From an uncultured Oscillospiraceae bacterium (GTDB taxonomy: Bacteria; Bacillota; Clostridia; Oscillospirales; Oscillospiraceae), in NCBI GenBank assembly GCA_947632005.1, contig CANRNU010000017.1, forward strand, positions 1 through 45,267: DNA of 45,267 bases, in the 5' to 3' direction. The notes below the pieces were generated by a model, which saw only the letters and a program-made list of their open reading frames with translations, searched no databases and was not told where the DNA came from. The position numbers and the translations under genes were made by a program. How positions within the stretch are numbered: position 1 is the stretch's first letter; each line of letters starts with the position of its first letter. Shown here in pieces: positions 9,168-17,051 of this stretch.

Positions 9168-10520
9168 TCAATCGGTGATCGCGGGCCGGACGCCCTCCGC
9201 CCGTTCGATCCAGGCCAGCAGCTTTTCCCGCAGCATGGCCTTGGCCCCGGCATAGGCCGGGTCGGCGACCAGGTTGTTCAGCTGCCAGGGGTCCGCCTGC
9301 AGGTCATACAGGAAGTCGTCGGCATACACATCCGCCGCTGCCGCCTCGCCGCCGTTGACGCCGGGGGCATAGACGGAGTAGAGCCAATCGGCCGTGCGCA
9401 CGCACCGGCCTACCCGGCTCTCGGAGATCTGGGCAAACACCTCGTTGGGCCGGTCCGGGTCCCGGTGCTCCACCACATCCAGCAGGTTTTCGCCGATCAT
9501 GGCGTCCCCCACGTCCACCCCGGCGATGGCCAGGATGGTCTTGGGCAGGCTCTCGGTGCTCACCAGCTCCTGCACCGCCTTGCCGCCCTTGTAGGGCCCG
9601 CCGGCGATGACCAGGGGCACATGCAGGCACCCGTCGTGGCAGGAACGCTTATAGTCGTCATAGCCGTTCAGATGTTCGTCCCGGTTGCGGGTCATGAAGT
9701 GGCTGCCGTGGTCGGAGGCGAAGATGATGACCGTATCATCGTACAGCCCCTCCTTCTTCAGCCGCTCTATGAGCCGGCCCAGGTTCTCGTCCAGCGCGGC
9801 GCACTGCCCCAGATAGTCCGGGTACTCCTCCGCCGCGTTGCCCTTCAGCACCTCCAGGTCGTGGGGCAGCACGAAGTTTTTGAACCGCTCCTTGGACCCC
9901 TCCGGCCCCTCGTAGTGCTTATGGTCGTTCTGGTGGTGGGGCTCGATCTGGGAGATGGTCATGAAGAAGGGCTTTTTCCGGTCATAGGTGTCGAAGAACT
10001 CCAGGGCCATGTCGTTGATGCAGTCGGCCCGGTAGCCCTTGAAGTCGATGCGGTTGTCGTTCTCGTCGAAGACAAAGCCGTCGTAGCCGTGAGAGGTGAA
10101 CTCCAGCACGTCGGCGGTCCGCCAGTAGCCGGTGTAGCCGCCCCGCAGCTGTCTGGGGATGGCGGTAACGGTATGGTCGATGACCGGGGGCTTTTCCAGC
10201 TCCCCGTCGCTGGCCAGGTGCCACTTGCCGATGTAGGCGGTCTCATAGCCCGCCTCCTCTATGTACTGGCCCAGGGTCTTGACATCGGGGGGCAGCATGA
10301 TGTTGTTGCGGAAGCAGCCGGTCTCCGTGGGATACCGGCCTGTCTGGAACAGGGCCCGGCAGGGGCCGCACACCGGCTGGGGTGAGAAGGCGTTGGGGAA
10401 CTTTACGCCCTCTGCCGCCAGCTTATCCAGGTTTGGCGTGATATCCAGGGGCTGGCCAAAGCAGCCGCAGGTATCCCAGCGCTGCTGGTCGGTAAAGTAG
10501 AAGATGATATTGTAAGGCAT
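9168..10520 (-). CDS. Cytoplasmic Cys-type sulfatase
   Basis: This 450-residue type I sulfatase begins almost directly with the metal-binding FTDQQRWD segment and has no signal peptide, so it should act inside the cell. The active-site motif is C51-G-P-C54-R55 followed by ALFQTGRY. Cys51 is the residue converted to formylglycine, and Arg55 is conserved, but the usual Ser of C-x-P-S-R is Cys here. DHGSHF supplies further metal ligands. Its maturase is probably the anSME at 6894-8009. It starts 1 bp after the tctA stop with AAGGAGG inside tctA, so it is cotranslated with the transporter. I infer that a sulfated compound is imported intact and desulfated in the cytoplasm. The substrate is not readable from sequence. 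Confidence 0.9.
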   Translation of the reverse strand: MPYNIIFYFTDQQRWDTCGCFGQPLDITPNLDKLAAEGVKFPNAFSPQPVCGPCRALFQTGRYPTETGCFRNNIMLPPDVKTLGQYIEEAGYETAYIGKWHLASDGELEKPPVIDHTVTAIPRQLRGGYTGYWRTADVLEFTSHGYDGFVFDENDNRIDFKGYRADCINDMALEFFDTYDRKKPFFMTISQIEPHHQNDHKHYEGPEGSKERFKNFVLPHDLEVLKGNAAEEYPDYLGQCAALDENLGRLIERLKKEGLYDDTVIIFASDHGSHFMTRNRDEHLNGYDDYKRSCHDGCLHVPLVIAGGPYKGGKAVQELVSTESLPKTILAIAGVDVGDAMIGENLLDVVEHRDPDRPNEVFAQISESRVGRCVRTADWLYSVYAPGVNGGEAAAADVYADDFLYDLQADPWQLNNLVADPAYAGAKAMLREKLLAWIERAEGVRPAITD

Positions 10521-10521
10521 G

Positions 10522-12033
10522 TCATTCCTCCTTGGGAGCAGGCGCGGCCTGGGGCTTTTTCTCCTTGAACTTGCCGCGGAGGATGGTGAAGACCGCCACC
10601 GCGATCAGGGCGATGAAGACCCAGCAGTACACGCTGCTGATGAAGATCTTCGGGCTGCCGTTGGAGATGAGCAGGGCCCGGCGGAAGTTGGTCTCTGTCA
10701 TCTTGCCCAGCACCAGACCCAGCAGGATCGGCACCGGCGGCATATCCAGCTTCCTGAGCAGCCACGCCAGCATGCAGAACACCAGCGCCACGGCCACGTC
10801 GAAGTAGTTCTTATTCACCGAGTAGGCCCCGGCGAAACAGAAGATAACGATGATGGGGGTCAGGATCTCCTGGGGGATGGACACCACCTTGGCGAAGAGC
10901 GGCGTCAGAACCTTGCCCTGGATGAGCATGAAAAGGTTCACCAGGATGAGGCCCAACATGATGGCGTACATGATGTCGCCCTGGGTGGTGAACAGGCTCA
11001 GGCCCGGGTTCAGGCCGTTGATCATCAGCGCGGAGAGCATGATGGCCACCGTGCCGTCGCCGGGGATGCCCAGGGTCAGCAGGGGGATCAGGGTGGCGCC
11101 GGTGACGGCGTTGTTGGCCGATTCCGCCGCGGCGATGCCCTCCACGGAGCCGTGGCCGAATTCCTCCGGCTTCTTGGACATGTTCCTGGCCTGGCTGTAG
11201 CTGAACCAGGATGCCTCGGAGGCGCCTGTGCCGGGGATGATGCCCACGATCACGCCGATGAGCGAGCCCAGGATCGTGGGCCGCGCCATGCGTTTGTACT
11301 CATCCTTGGTGATGACGCCGTTGTCGTGCATCTTGGCGGTGTCCATGTGCAGCTCCTCGGGCTTTTTCTCCGCCCGGCTCACGATCTCCACCAGGGCGAA
11401 CAGGCCGATGAGGCACACCGCCAGGTCCAGGCCCAGATACAGCCGGTTGATGCCGAAGGTGAACCGGTCATAGCTGGTCATGGGGTCGGAGCCGATGCAG
11501 GCGATGAGCAGGCCCAGGCAGGCGGCGATGATGCCGCGGATCATGCTTTTGCCGGACACGCCCGCGATGATGGTCAGGCCGAACACGCAGACCATGAAGC
11601 ACTCCGGCGTACCCAGCTGGGCGGCGAATTTTGCCACCTGGGGCCCCAGAAACAGCAAGGCCAGGGCGGAGAAGATGCCGCCGAAGGTGGATGCGTACAG
11701 GGCGATCTTCAGCGCCGCCTTGGTGCGTCCCTGCTTGGACAGGGGATGGCCGTCCAGCATGGTTGCGGCGGCGTGAGGGGTGCCCGGAGTGTTGATCAGA
11801 ATGGCTGACACGCTGCCTCCATAGCCGCCGGCGCAATAGATGCCCAGCAGGAACATCATGCCGGGGATGGCCGACATGGAGTATGTGACCGGCAGGAACA
11901 GGATGACGCATAAAATGACCGTCAGGCCAGGAATGGCGGCAAACACCGCGCCGATGAACACGCCGATGTTGATCCAGAGGATGTTCTGCAGCGTGAACAG
12001 CAGACCGCTGGCCGGGATAATATGTTGCAGCAT
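10522..12033 (-). CDS. tctA: Tripartite tricarboxylate transporter large permease TctA
   Basis: The 503-residue, highly hydrophobic protein contains the two TctA signature repeats: GGYGGSVSAILINTPGTP with a following DGHP, and PGTGASEASWFSYSQARN with NNAVTGATLIPLLTLGIPG. It is the ion-coupled main channel of the three-part TTT importer and works with TctB and TctC. The C-terminal tail is charged (EKKPQAAPAPKEE). GGAGGGAGG precedes the ATG. TTT systems import citrate, aromatic acids, sugar acids and other carboxylates. The link to a sulfatase here suggests an anionic sulfated ligand, by inference only. Confidence 0.93.
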   Translation of the reverse strand: MLQHIIPASGLLFTLQNILWINIGVFIGAVFAAIPGLTVILCVILFLPVTYSMSAIPGMMFLLGIYCAGGYGGSVSAILINTPGTPHAAATMLDGHPLSKQGRTKAALKIALYASTFGGIFSALALLFLGPQVAKFAAQLGTPECFMVCVFGLTIIAGVSGKSMIRGIIAACLGLLIACIGSDPMTSYDRFTFGINRLYLGLDLAVCLIGLFALVEIVSRAEKKPEELHMDTAKMHDNGVITKDEYKRMARPTILGSLIGVIVGIIPGTGASEASWFSYSQARNMSKKPEEFGHGSVEGIAAAESANNAVTGATLIPLLTLGIPGDGTVAIMLSALMINGLNPGLSLFTTQGDIMYAIMLGLILVNLFMLIQGKVLTPLFAKVVSIPQEILTPIIVIFCFAGAYSVNKNYFDVAVALVFCMLAWLLRKLDMPPVPILLGLVLGKMTETNFRRALLISNGSPKIFISSVYCWVFIALIAVAVFTILRGKFKEKKPQAAPAPKEE

Positions 12034-12048
12034 ATGGTTCCTCCCTCC

Positions 12049-12543
12049 TTAAAAGCGCACGTTCAGCAAGAAGCGGAACACGGCCCAGATGCCCACGGCC
12101 ATCCCCACGGTGATGGCGTAATAGCTGGGTTTTCTGCACCGGAAGTAGATCAGGAACGCCAGCGCGCAGAACACCGCCCCTATCACGAACAGATCCGTCC
12201 ACTTGGCCAGCAGGTAGCTGATGACGAGGATGGCCAGGATGATGAGGGCCTTGACCTCCACCAGCAGGTTCACGGTCTTGTATTCCAGGGGCTGTTTTTT
12301 GGCGATCTTATAAATCTCCTTGCCCACCAGCAGCGCGCAGCAGAACATCATGAGCACCATCAGCAGCGTGGGGAAGGCCCGGCCGTTGACCACGTCTCTT
12401 TCCGATATGGCCACCTGCTGGGGCATGATGAGCAGGATCACCCCTCCGAACAGGAAAAACAGTATGCCCACCGTCAGGTCTACCGGGATGCGTATCTCCT
12501 TTTGCTGGAGCTTGGCGCCAAGTCTATCCAATTTGTCTTTCAC
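12049..12543 (-). CDS. tctB: Tripartite tricarboxylate transporter small subunit TctB
   Basis: The 164-residue protein has a short charged N-terminus and four hydrophobic segments, the usual form of the poorly conserved TctB subunit. It lies between tctC and tctA. Translation starts at GTG with GGGAGG seven bases upstream. The gene follows the hairpin after tctC and ends 15 bp before tctA. Confidence 0.85.
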   Translation of the reverse strand: MKDKLDRLGAKLQQKEIRIPVDLTVGILFFLFGGVILLIMPQQVAISERDVVNGRAFPTLLMVLMMFCCALLVGKEIYKIAKKQPLEYKTVNLLVEVKALIILAILVISYLLAKWTDLFVIGAVFCALAFLIYFRCRKPSYYAITVGMAVGIWAVFRFLLNVRF

Positions 12544-12571
12544 GGTACGACCTCCCTTTCAGGAAAGACAA

Positions 12572-12602
12572 GGGGGAATGGGCTCACGTTGCCCATTCCC
12601 CC
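12572..12602 (-). other. Perfect hairpin between tctC and tctB
   Basis: GGGGGAATGGGC (12572-12583) and GCCCATTCCCCC (12591-12602) are a perfect 12-bp inverted repeat with a 7-nt loop, placed directly after the binding-protein gene. No strong T run follows on the minus strand. It is more likely a partial terminator or a 3'-end stabiliser that makes the binding-protein message more abundant than the permease message. Confidence 0.7.
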
Positions 12603-12653
12603 GAGACAGTTAAAATTGAATGGGAGCGAAGTCTTCTGCGACCGTTCCGTCCG

Positions 12654-13631
12654 TTATTCGGGCTGAACGATGTCGATGTACTCCTCCACGATGCCCTTCA
12701 CGTTGGCAACGTGCTCCTCAACGGCCTCCACATCCATGGTGTCCACTTCCAGGAGCATGGTGTCGTGCAGCCACTCCACCACTTCCTCGTCGGCCAGGAT
12801 GTCGTCATACAGGGCCTTCAGCTCGGCCACCTTCTCCTCGTCGGTGCCGGCGGGAGCCATGATGAAGCAGCGGTTGCGGAAGTAGGGATAGCCATACTGG
12901 CCCACGCCCTCGACGCCGGCGAAGGGGCCGTTCTCGATGGCGCCCTCATCAAAGGCGCACACGACCGTGACGCCGCCCTGGTTGTAGGTCTCCAGGATCT
13001 GGGACTGGTGGCTGACGGCGAAGTCGGTCTCGCCCCGGGAGACGGCCTGGGCAGCCTCGGCAGCGGACTGATAGGGGACCAGTTTCAGCGCGTCGCCGGC
13101 CTCCATGGAGCCGAACAGGGCTGCGGCCAGGAAGGCCTCGGAGCCGGTGGCGCCGTTGGTGGCCACGGTGATCTCATCGGCGTCGGCCACATAGGCCTGC
13201 AGGTCCTCGATGTTGTTGATCTCCAGCTTGGCGTCGGCGGACAGCACGAACACGGAGGAATACAGGTTCTCCACGAACGCGAAGTCCTCATAGTCGAACT
13301 GCATCTTGGCCGGGTCCATGGTGGCGGTGATGGACAGCAGGCCCTCGCCCACGAACACCAGACCGGGGTCGCCGGCCTCATTGTCCAGGACCCAGGTGTT
13401 GACGGTGGCGGCGTCGCCCTTGATGGCCTCGGCCACCAGGGTGATGTCCTCGGAATACTCGGTGCTCAGGGAGGCGGCCTTCTGGCTCACCAGGCTGGCC
13501 ACGCCGTCGGGCGCCCAGGGGCAGGTGACGGTCCAGGTCTCAGCGGCCAGGGCAGTGGTGCCGAAGGCGCAGCTCATGACCATGACCAGCGCCAACAGCA
13601 GGCAGATACGGCGGAACGTGTGTTTTTTCAT
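12654..13631 (-). CDS. tctC: Tripartite tricarboxylate transporter solute-binding protein TctC
   Basis: The 325-residue secreted protein has an N-terminal signal peptide ending near ALAAE, followed by a TctC/Bug fold; the PWAPDGVASLVSQKAA stretch matches the ligand-contacting first loop of the family, where a Gly-Gly pair is more usual. It captures the substrate outside the membrane and delivers it to TctAB. A Cys occurs in VMSC, so a lipoprotein form is possible but the motif is weak. It is the first gene of the operon, with a promoter at 13698-13727 and AGAAGGAGAG upstream of the ATG. Confidence 0.88.
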   Translation of the reverse strand: MKKHTFRRICLLLALVMVMSCAFGTTALAAETWTVTCPWAPDGVASLVSQKAASLSTEYSEDITLVAEAIKGDAATVNTWVLDNEAGDPGLVFVGEGLLSITATMDPAKMQFDYEDFAFVENLYSSVFVLSADAKLEINNIEDLQAYVADADEITVATNGATGSEAFLAAALFGSMEAGDALKLVPYQSAAEAAQAVSRGETDFAVSHQSQILETYNQGGVTVVCAFDEGAIENGPFAGVEGVGQYGYPYFRNRCFIMAPAGTDEEKVAELKALYDDILADEEVVEWLHDTMLLEVDTMDVEAVEEHVANVKGIVEEYIDIVQPE

Positions 13632-13697
13632 CGTAGTCTCTCCTTCTTAAAAAATAGATTTTACGTCATCATTTGGTGTCGTATGCTTCTTGATGCA

Positions 13698-13727
13698 ACT
13701 ATACCATTCGCTCTTCCCGCAATTCAA
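13698..13727 (-). promoter_or_regulatory. Promoter of the tctCBA-sulfatase-gntR operon
   Basis: On the minus strand TTGAAT (13727-13722), an 18-bp spacer and TATAGT (13703-13698) give a vegetative promoter with a start near 13691 and a leader of about 60 nt. The flanking 13632-13860 interval is AT-rich and non-coding. I could not define an operator for the GntR-type regulator with confidence. Confidence 0.65.
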
Positions 13728-13843
13728 TAACTTTTTGCAGAAAAAACATAAAGTTGTCTGTTTGTTGTTTGTTCTCCGAAAACTTGTATGATTTTTCCTC
13801 TTATAATTTGTTAAAATCGCAGTACATGTCACAGATAAAACGT

Positions 13844-13856
13844 CCTGGCTACCAGG
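13844..13856 (-). terminator. Weak terminator after the TauE/SafE gene
   Basis: CCTGG (13844-13848) and CCAGG (13852-13856) form a short stem just after the stop codon. On the minus strand it is followed by ACGTTTT. The stem is only 5 bp, so termination is probably partial. Confidence 0.35.
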
Positions 13857-13860
13857 GTCG

Positions 13861-14661
13861 TCACGCGCCGAGATAGTGCCAGGCGTTATAGACGCTGATG
13901 GCGATGATGACCGCCATCAGGACGGTGAAGAGCTTGTCCACCGCCCGGTTGTCCAGCCGCTTGTTGATCTTCCGGCCTGCCATGCCGCCGCCGATGCCTC
14001 CCAGTACCATCAGCACCAGGGTGTGGACCGTGAAGTCCGGCACGGTATGGGTGATGAGGGTGGCCAATAGGCTGGTGATCTGGCTGAAGAGGATGATGTA
14101 CAGGCTGTTGGCCGCCGCCGTCTTGGTATCCATGCTGAAAAAGTAGAACAGCACCACCAGATTGATGGGGCCGCCGCCGATGCCCAGGAAGCTGCTCATG
14201 ACGCCCAGGACCAGGCCGATGACCAGGCACAGGGCCGTGCTGTCGATCTTCTTCGTCCGGATGCCGGCCTTTTTCAGGGTGTACAGCAGGGTCATGAGCG
14301 TGATGAGCGCCAGGCAGACCGCCTGGACGCCGCCCACCATATCCGGGTCCGGGGAGGCGGCCCGCACCGCCGTGAACAGCTGCTTTCCCACCACGCCGCC
14401 CACGGCGGCGCCCACGGCCAGCGGCGTGCCGGTACGCAGGTCCACCGTCTTCTCCCCCGCCGCCATGGACCGGCCCACCGAGTAAAAGCTCATGGCCAGC
14501 ACCGTGCAGCCGGAGAGAAAGCTGATGGTGGACACACTGGCCCAGCCGAACAGGTCCAGCACCGGTTTGATGATGACGCCGCCGCCGATGCCGCAGATGG
14601 CCCCCACGATGGAGGCGAAAAAGCTGACCGCGAAAAACAGCAGCGATTGGATGATCGTCAT
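13861..14661 (-). CDS. TauE/SafE-type (TSUP) membrane exporter
   Basis: The 266-residue multi-spanning protein has the two half-repeats of the TSUP family, marked by AICGIGGGVI near the N-terminus and FLGIGGGPIN in the second half. TSUP proteins move sulfite, sulfoacetate, sulfolactate, thiosulfate and other small anions, usually outward. It is the last gene of the long leftward sugar cluster, 48 bp after the LarA-like gene. I infer that it exports the sulfur-containing or other anionic end product of that pathway. The ligand cannot be read from the sequence. Confidence 0.87.
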   Translation of the reverse strand: MTIIQSLLFFAVSFFASIVGAICGIGGGVIIKPVLDLFGWASVSTISFLSGCTVLAMSFYSVGRSMAAGEKTVDLRTGTPLAVGAAVGGVVGKQLFTAVRAASPDPDMVGGVQAVCLALITLMTLLYTLKKAGIRTKKIDSTALCLVIGLVLGVMSSFLGIGGGPINLVVLFYFFSMDTKTAAANSLYIILFSQITSLLATLITHTVPDFTVHTLVLMVLGGIGGGMAGRKINKRLDNRAVDKLFTVLMAVIIAISVYNAWHYLGA

Positions 14662-14709
14662 GTGGTGTCCTCTCTTTCAGGGCAGATAGGGCCGGGCCAG
14701 GCGGCCCGT

Positions 14710-16197
14710 TCAGCCGCCGCAGGGGTGGCCGGTGATGGGGGCGGCGTCCCGGGCGGGGTCCTTCATGCACAGATGGACCGCCGCGGTGGTGAAGGTCCTG
14801 GGCAAGGCCAGGATATTGGGCTCCGGGCCCACATATTTCTTCATGGCGTCGGCCAGGGCCTCCTCAAAGGTGGCCCGGGTCTTGAGACCCATGCTGCGGG
14901 CGATGCCGGGCTCCCGGGCGCCTACGATATAGATGGCGCTGGTGTTCATCTCCGCGATATGGCCGCAGCTCATCATGGAGAAACCGTGGAAGGGATGGAA
15001 GGCGTTGGCGAAGCGGTATTTGCGGATATAGTCCTCCCGGGTCGCAAAATACTCCCCGTACCGGTCCATGTCCGCAAGGGTATTCATGCTGTCGTGCTGG
15101 AACATCTCGTACAGCTCCCGCAGATAGGGCCAGCGCTCGTCGTGGAACCAGCCGTCGCAGATGCTGCTCACGATGAACACGCATCGGTCGCTCATCACCC
15201 GCTTGTGGCGGATGACCTGGGCAGAGAGGGCCTGCATCATCTGGATGGGGTTGGTGCCCATGCCCGGGCCGTAGTGGAAGTCAGTAGGCATGCCGAAGAC
15301 CACCACGTCGTACTTCTTCTCCGCCCAGTGGACGTATGTCCGCTTGTCCGCCGTCTTCCAGGCGATGGGCTGCATCTCTTTGGCCCAGCCGGAGTTGATC
15401 TCGATCTGGCGGCTCTTGGTGTCCAGCACCGCGTCGCAGCAGAAGAATTTCTTGCCCATCTTCTCTTCCATCCACATGCCCTGCTGGTCGAACTTGCTGC
15501 GCATGACGCTGGAGGTGGACACGGGCACGAAATCCGGCTGGTGCATGACCTTGGGCACATGGTGGGCGGCGATGCTCCGCCAGTGGCTGATGCCGGTGGC
15601 GCAGTGCTTGTAGCCGCCGGAATAGCCCCCGTAGGGGTTGCCCTGGGTGTGGCCGATGAGGATGGGCAGGTCCGCGTCGAAGACGTATTTGTTCATGATC
15701 ACGTGGTCCCCCTGGGGGGTATAGCCCAGGTCCACCAGGTGGTCATAGTCCTCGCTGTCATGGCTGGTGATCTGTCCGGAGGGATAGAACTCATGGAACA
15801 GCTCCTCTCCCAGGATGGTCCGCATCTCCGGCACGGTGGCCCGGGGATGCAGGCCGTTGGAGAACAGCAGCAAAATGTCCTTTTTCTCCACGCCCGCGGC
15901 GTACAGCTCGTCCAGGCAGGCCCGGATGGCCACCTTCCGGTGGCTGGTGGGCTGGTTGCCGCCCTTGACGATGTCGGGGATGACGAACACCGCCGTCTTG
16001 CCGGGCCCGGCAAGCTCCCGCAGGGGCGGCATGCCGATGGGATGGCGGATGCTCTCCAGGGTGGCGGCATACAGGCTGTCCCAGTCCTGGGGCAGGCAGG
16101 GCGGATCGGGCACGGTCTCGCCGGGGATGAAGACGTCGGTATAGTCCGGCAGCTCCGCGCGCATGGTGCCGTGACCGTATTCAAAGTCCAGTTTCAT
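14710..16197 (-). CDS. LarA-like (DUF2088) nickel-pincer racemase/epimerase homologue
   Basis: The 495-residue protein resembles nickel-dependent lactate racemase LarA. The segment GGYSGGYKHCATGISHW carries the Lys that ties the pincer cofactor in LarA, with a downstream AAHH at the place of the metal His. SNGLHPRATVPE resembles the LarA His-Arg substrate loop. Family members racemise or epimerise 2-hydroxy acids such as lactate, malate or sugar acids. The cofactor-making genes larB, larC and larE are not in this window, so they must lie elsewhere if the cofactor is used. AGGAGG precedes the ATG. Context suggests action on a hydroxy acid formed from, or feeding, the neighbouring sugar pathway. 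Confidence 0.8.
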   Translation of the reverse strand: MKLDFEYGHGTMRAELPDYTDVFIPGETVPDPPCLPQDWDSLYAATLESIRHPIGMPPLRELAGPGKTAVFVIPDIVKGGNQPTSHRKVAIRACLDELYAAGVEKKDILLLFSNGLHPRATVPEMRTILGEELFHEFYPSGQITSHDSEDYDHLVDLGYTPQGDHVIMNKYVFDADLPILIGHTQGNPYGGYSGGYKHCATGISHWRSIAAHHVPKVMHQPDFVPVSTSSVMRSKFDQQGMWMEEKMGKKFFCCDAVLDTKSRQIEINSGWAKEMQPIAWKTADKRTYVHWAEKKYDVVVFGMPTDFHYGPGMGTNPIQMMQALSAQVIRHKRVMSDRCVFIVSSICDGWFHDERWPYLRELYEMFQHDSMNTLADMDRYGEYFATREDYIRKYRFANAFHPFHGFSMMSCGHIAEMNTSAIYIVGAREPGIARSMGLKTRATFEEALADAMKKYVGPEPNILALPRTFTTAAVHLCMKDPARDAAPITGHPCGG

Positions 16198-16213
16198 AGA
16201 TGCAAACCTCCTG

Positions 16214-17047
16214 TCAATGGCCCAGATAGAGCCGGATGATCTCCAGATATTCCTCCGGATAGAAGCCGATCTCGCCCGTGAATCGGGTCAGGGCGATGAG
16301 CCCGCCGTCGATCTCCGGGATGGAGGCCAGCATGGCGGCGTTGTCGGTCTTGAGCCCCCCGCCGTAGACCACGCTCAGGCCGCCGGTCCGCTCCTTCACG
16401 AACCGGGCGATCTTGGTGATATAGGGCTTGTCCGCCGGGGTCTTGCCCGGGCCGATGGACCACACCGGCTCGTAGCCGATGACCACTCCCGCCGGATCCA
16501 GACCCTCCAGGCCGATGTCCAGCTGCTGGCCCAGGACCTGCTGCCACCGGTCCTGCTCCTCGCTCTTCTCCCCGATGCAGTAGAGGACCTTCAGCCCCGC
16601 AGCCTGGGCGCAGCGCATCTCCCGGTTCAGGAGCCTGCACACCGCCGCCGGGTCCGTGACGCCCGCCTCGGCCAGGATGCCCGCCTTGTCGTTTCGCTCC
16701 TCGCAGTGGCCCACGATGGTCCAGCCGCAGCCCAGAGCCGCCGCCGCGTGGGCGGGCCGGTTGGTGGTGAAGGCGCCGAAATTGCCGCCCACGGCCGTGT
16801 CCTCCCGGAACACCCCCTGGCAGCCGATCTGCACGGGGCTGTCCGACGTCCGGGCCGCCCCGGCGGAGAGCAGATGGGCCTCCGGGAAAAAGTCGGCAAA
16901 CACCGCCTCCCCCTCATAGGCCCGGAGCCCCTCCTGGGTCCCGGCCACGATGCGTCCGCCCCACTCCCCCAGCGGGGCCAGGCGGTTCACGCCCCCCAGC
17001 TCCGGCGGGATATCAAAGCGCTTCAGATTCAAAAAGAGATATTTCAT
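16214..17047 (-). CDS. Triose-phosphate isomerase homologue with altered phosphate site
   Basis: The 277-residue protein has a TIM barrel with the catalytic set kept: Asn7 and Lys9 in NLK, His114 in VGHCEER and Glu193 in YEPVWSIGPGK (loop 6). The phosphate-gripping part is different: the usual YGGS is YGGG (229-231), and the loop normally reading GGLVGGASL is GGLIALTRF (248-256), so the two phosphate-binding glycines are gone. It should still do an aldose-ketose type isomerisation, but perhaps on a triose or tetrose without a normal phosphate. I chose the ATG at 17047, 4 bp after the upstream stop; an earlier ATG at 17071 would overlap that gene. Confidence 0.85.
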   Translation of the reverse strand: MKYLFLNLKRFDIPPELGGVNRLAPLGEWGGRIVAGTQEGLRAYEGEAVFADFFPEAHLLSAGAARTSDSPVQIGCQGVFREDTAVGGNFGAFTTNRPAHAAAALGCGWTIVGHCEERNDKAGILAEAGVTDPAAVCRLLNREMRCAQAAGLKVLYCIGEKSEEQDRWQQVLGQQLDIGLEGLDPAGVVIGYEPVWSIGPGKTPADKPYITKIARFVKERTGGLSVVYGGGLKTDNAAMLASIPEIDGGLIALTRFTGEIGFYPEEYLEIIRLYLGH

Positions 17048-17051
17048 GGTC

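Noticed and set aside
14647-16239. A 530-codon plus-strand frame opposite the LarA-like gene
   Set aside because: The minus-strand product has family motifs and a ribosome-binding site; the plus-strand frame has neither.
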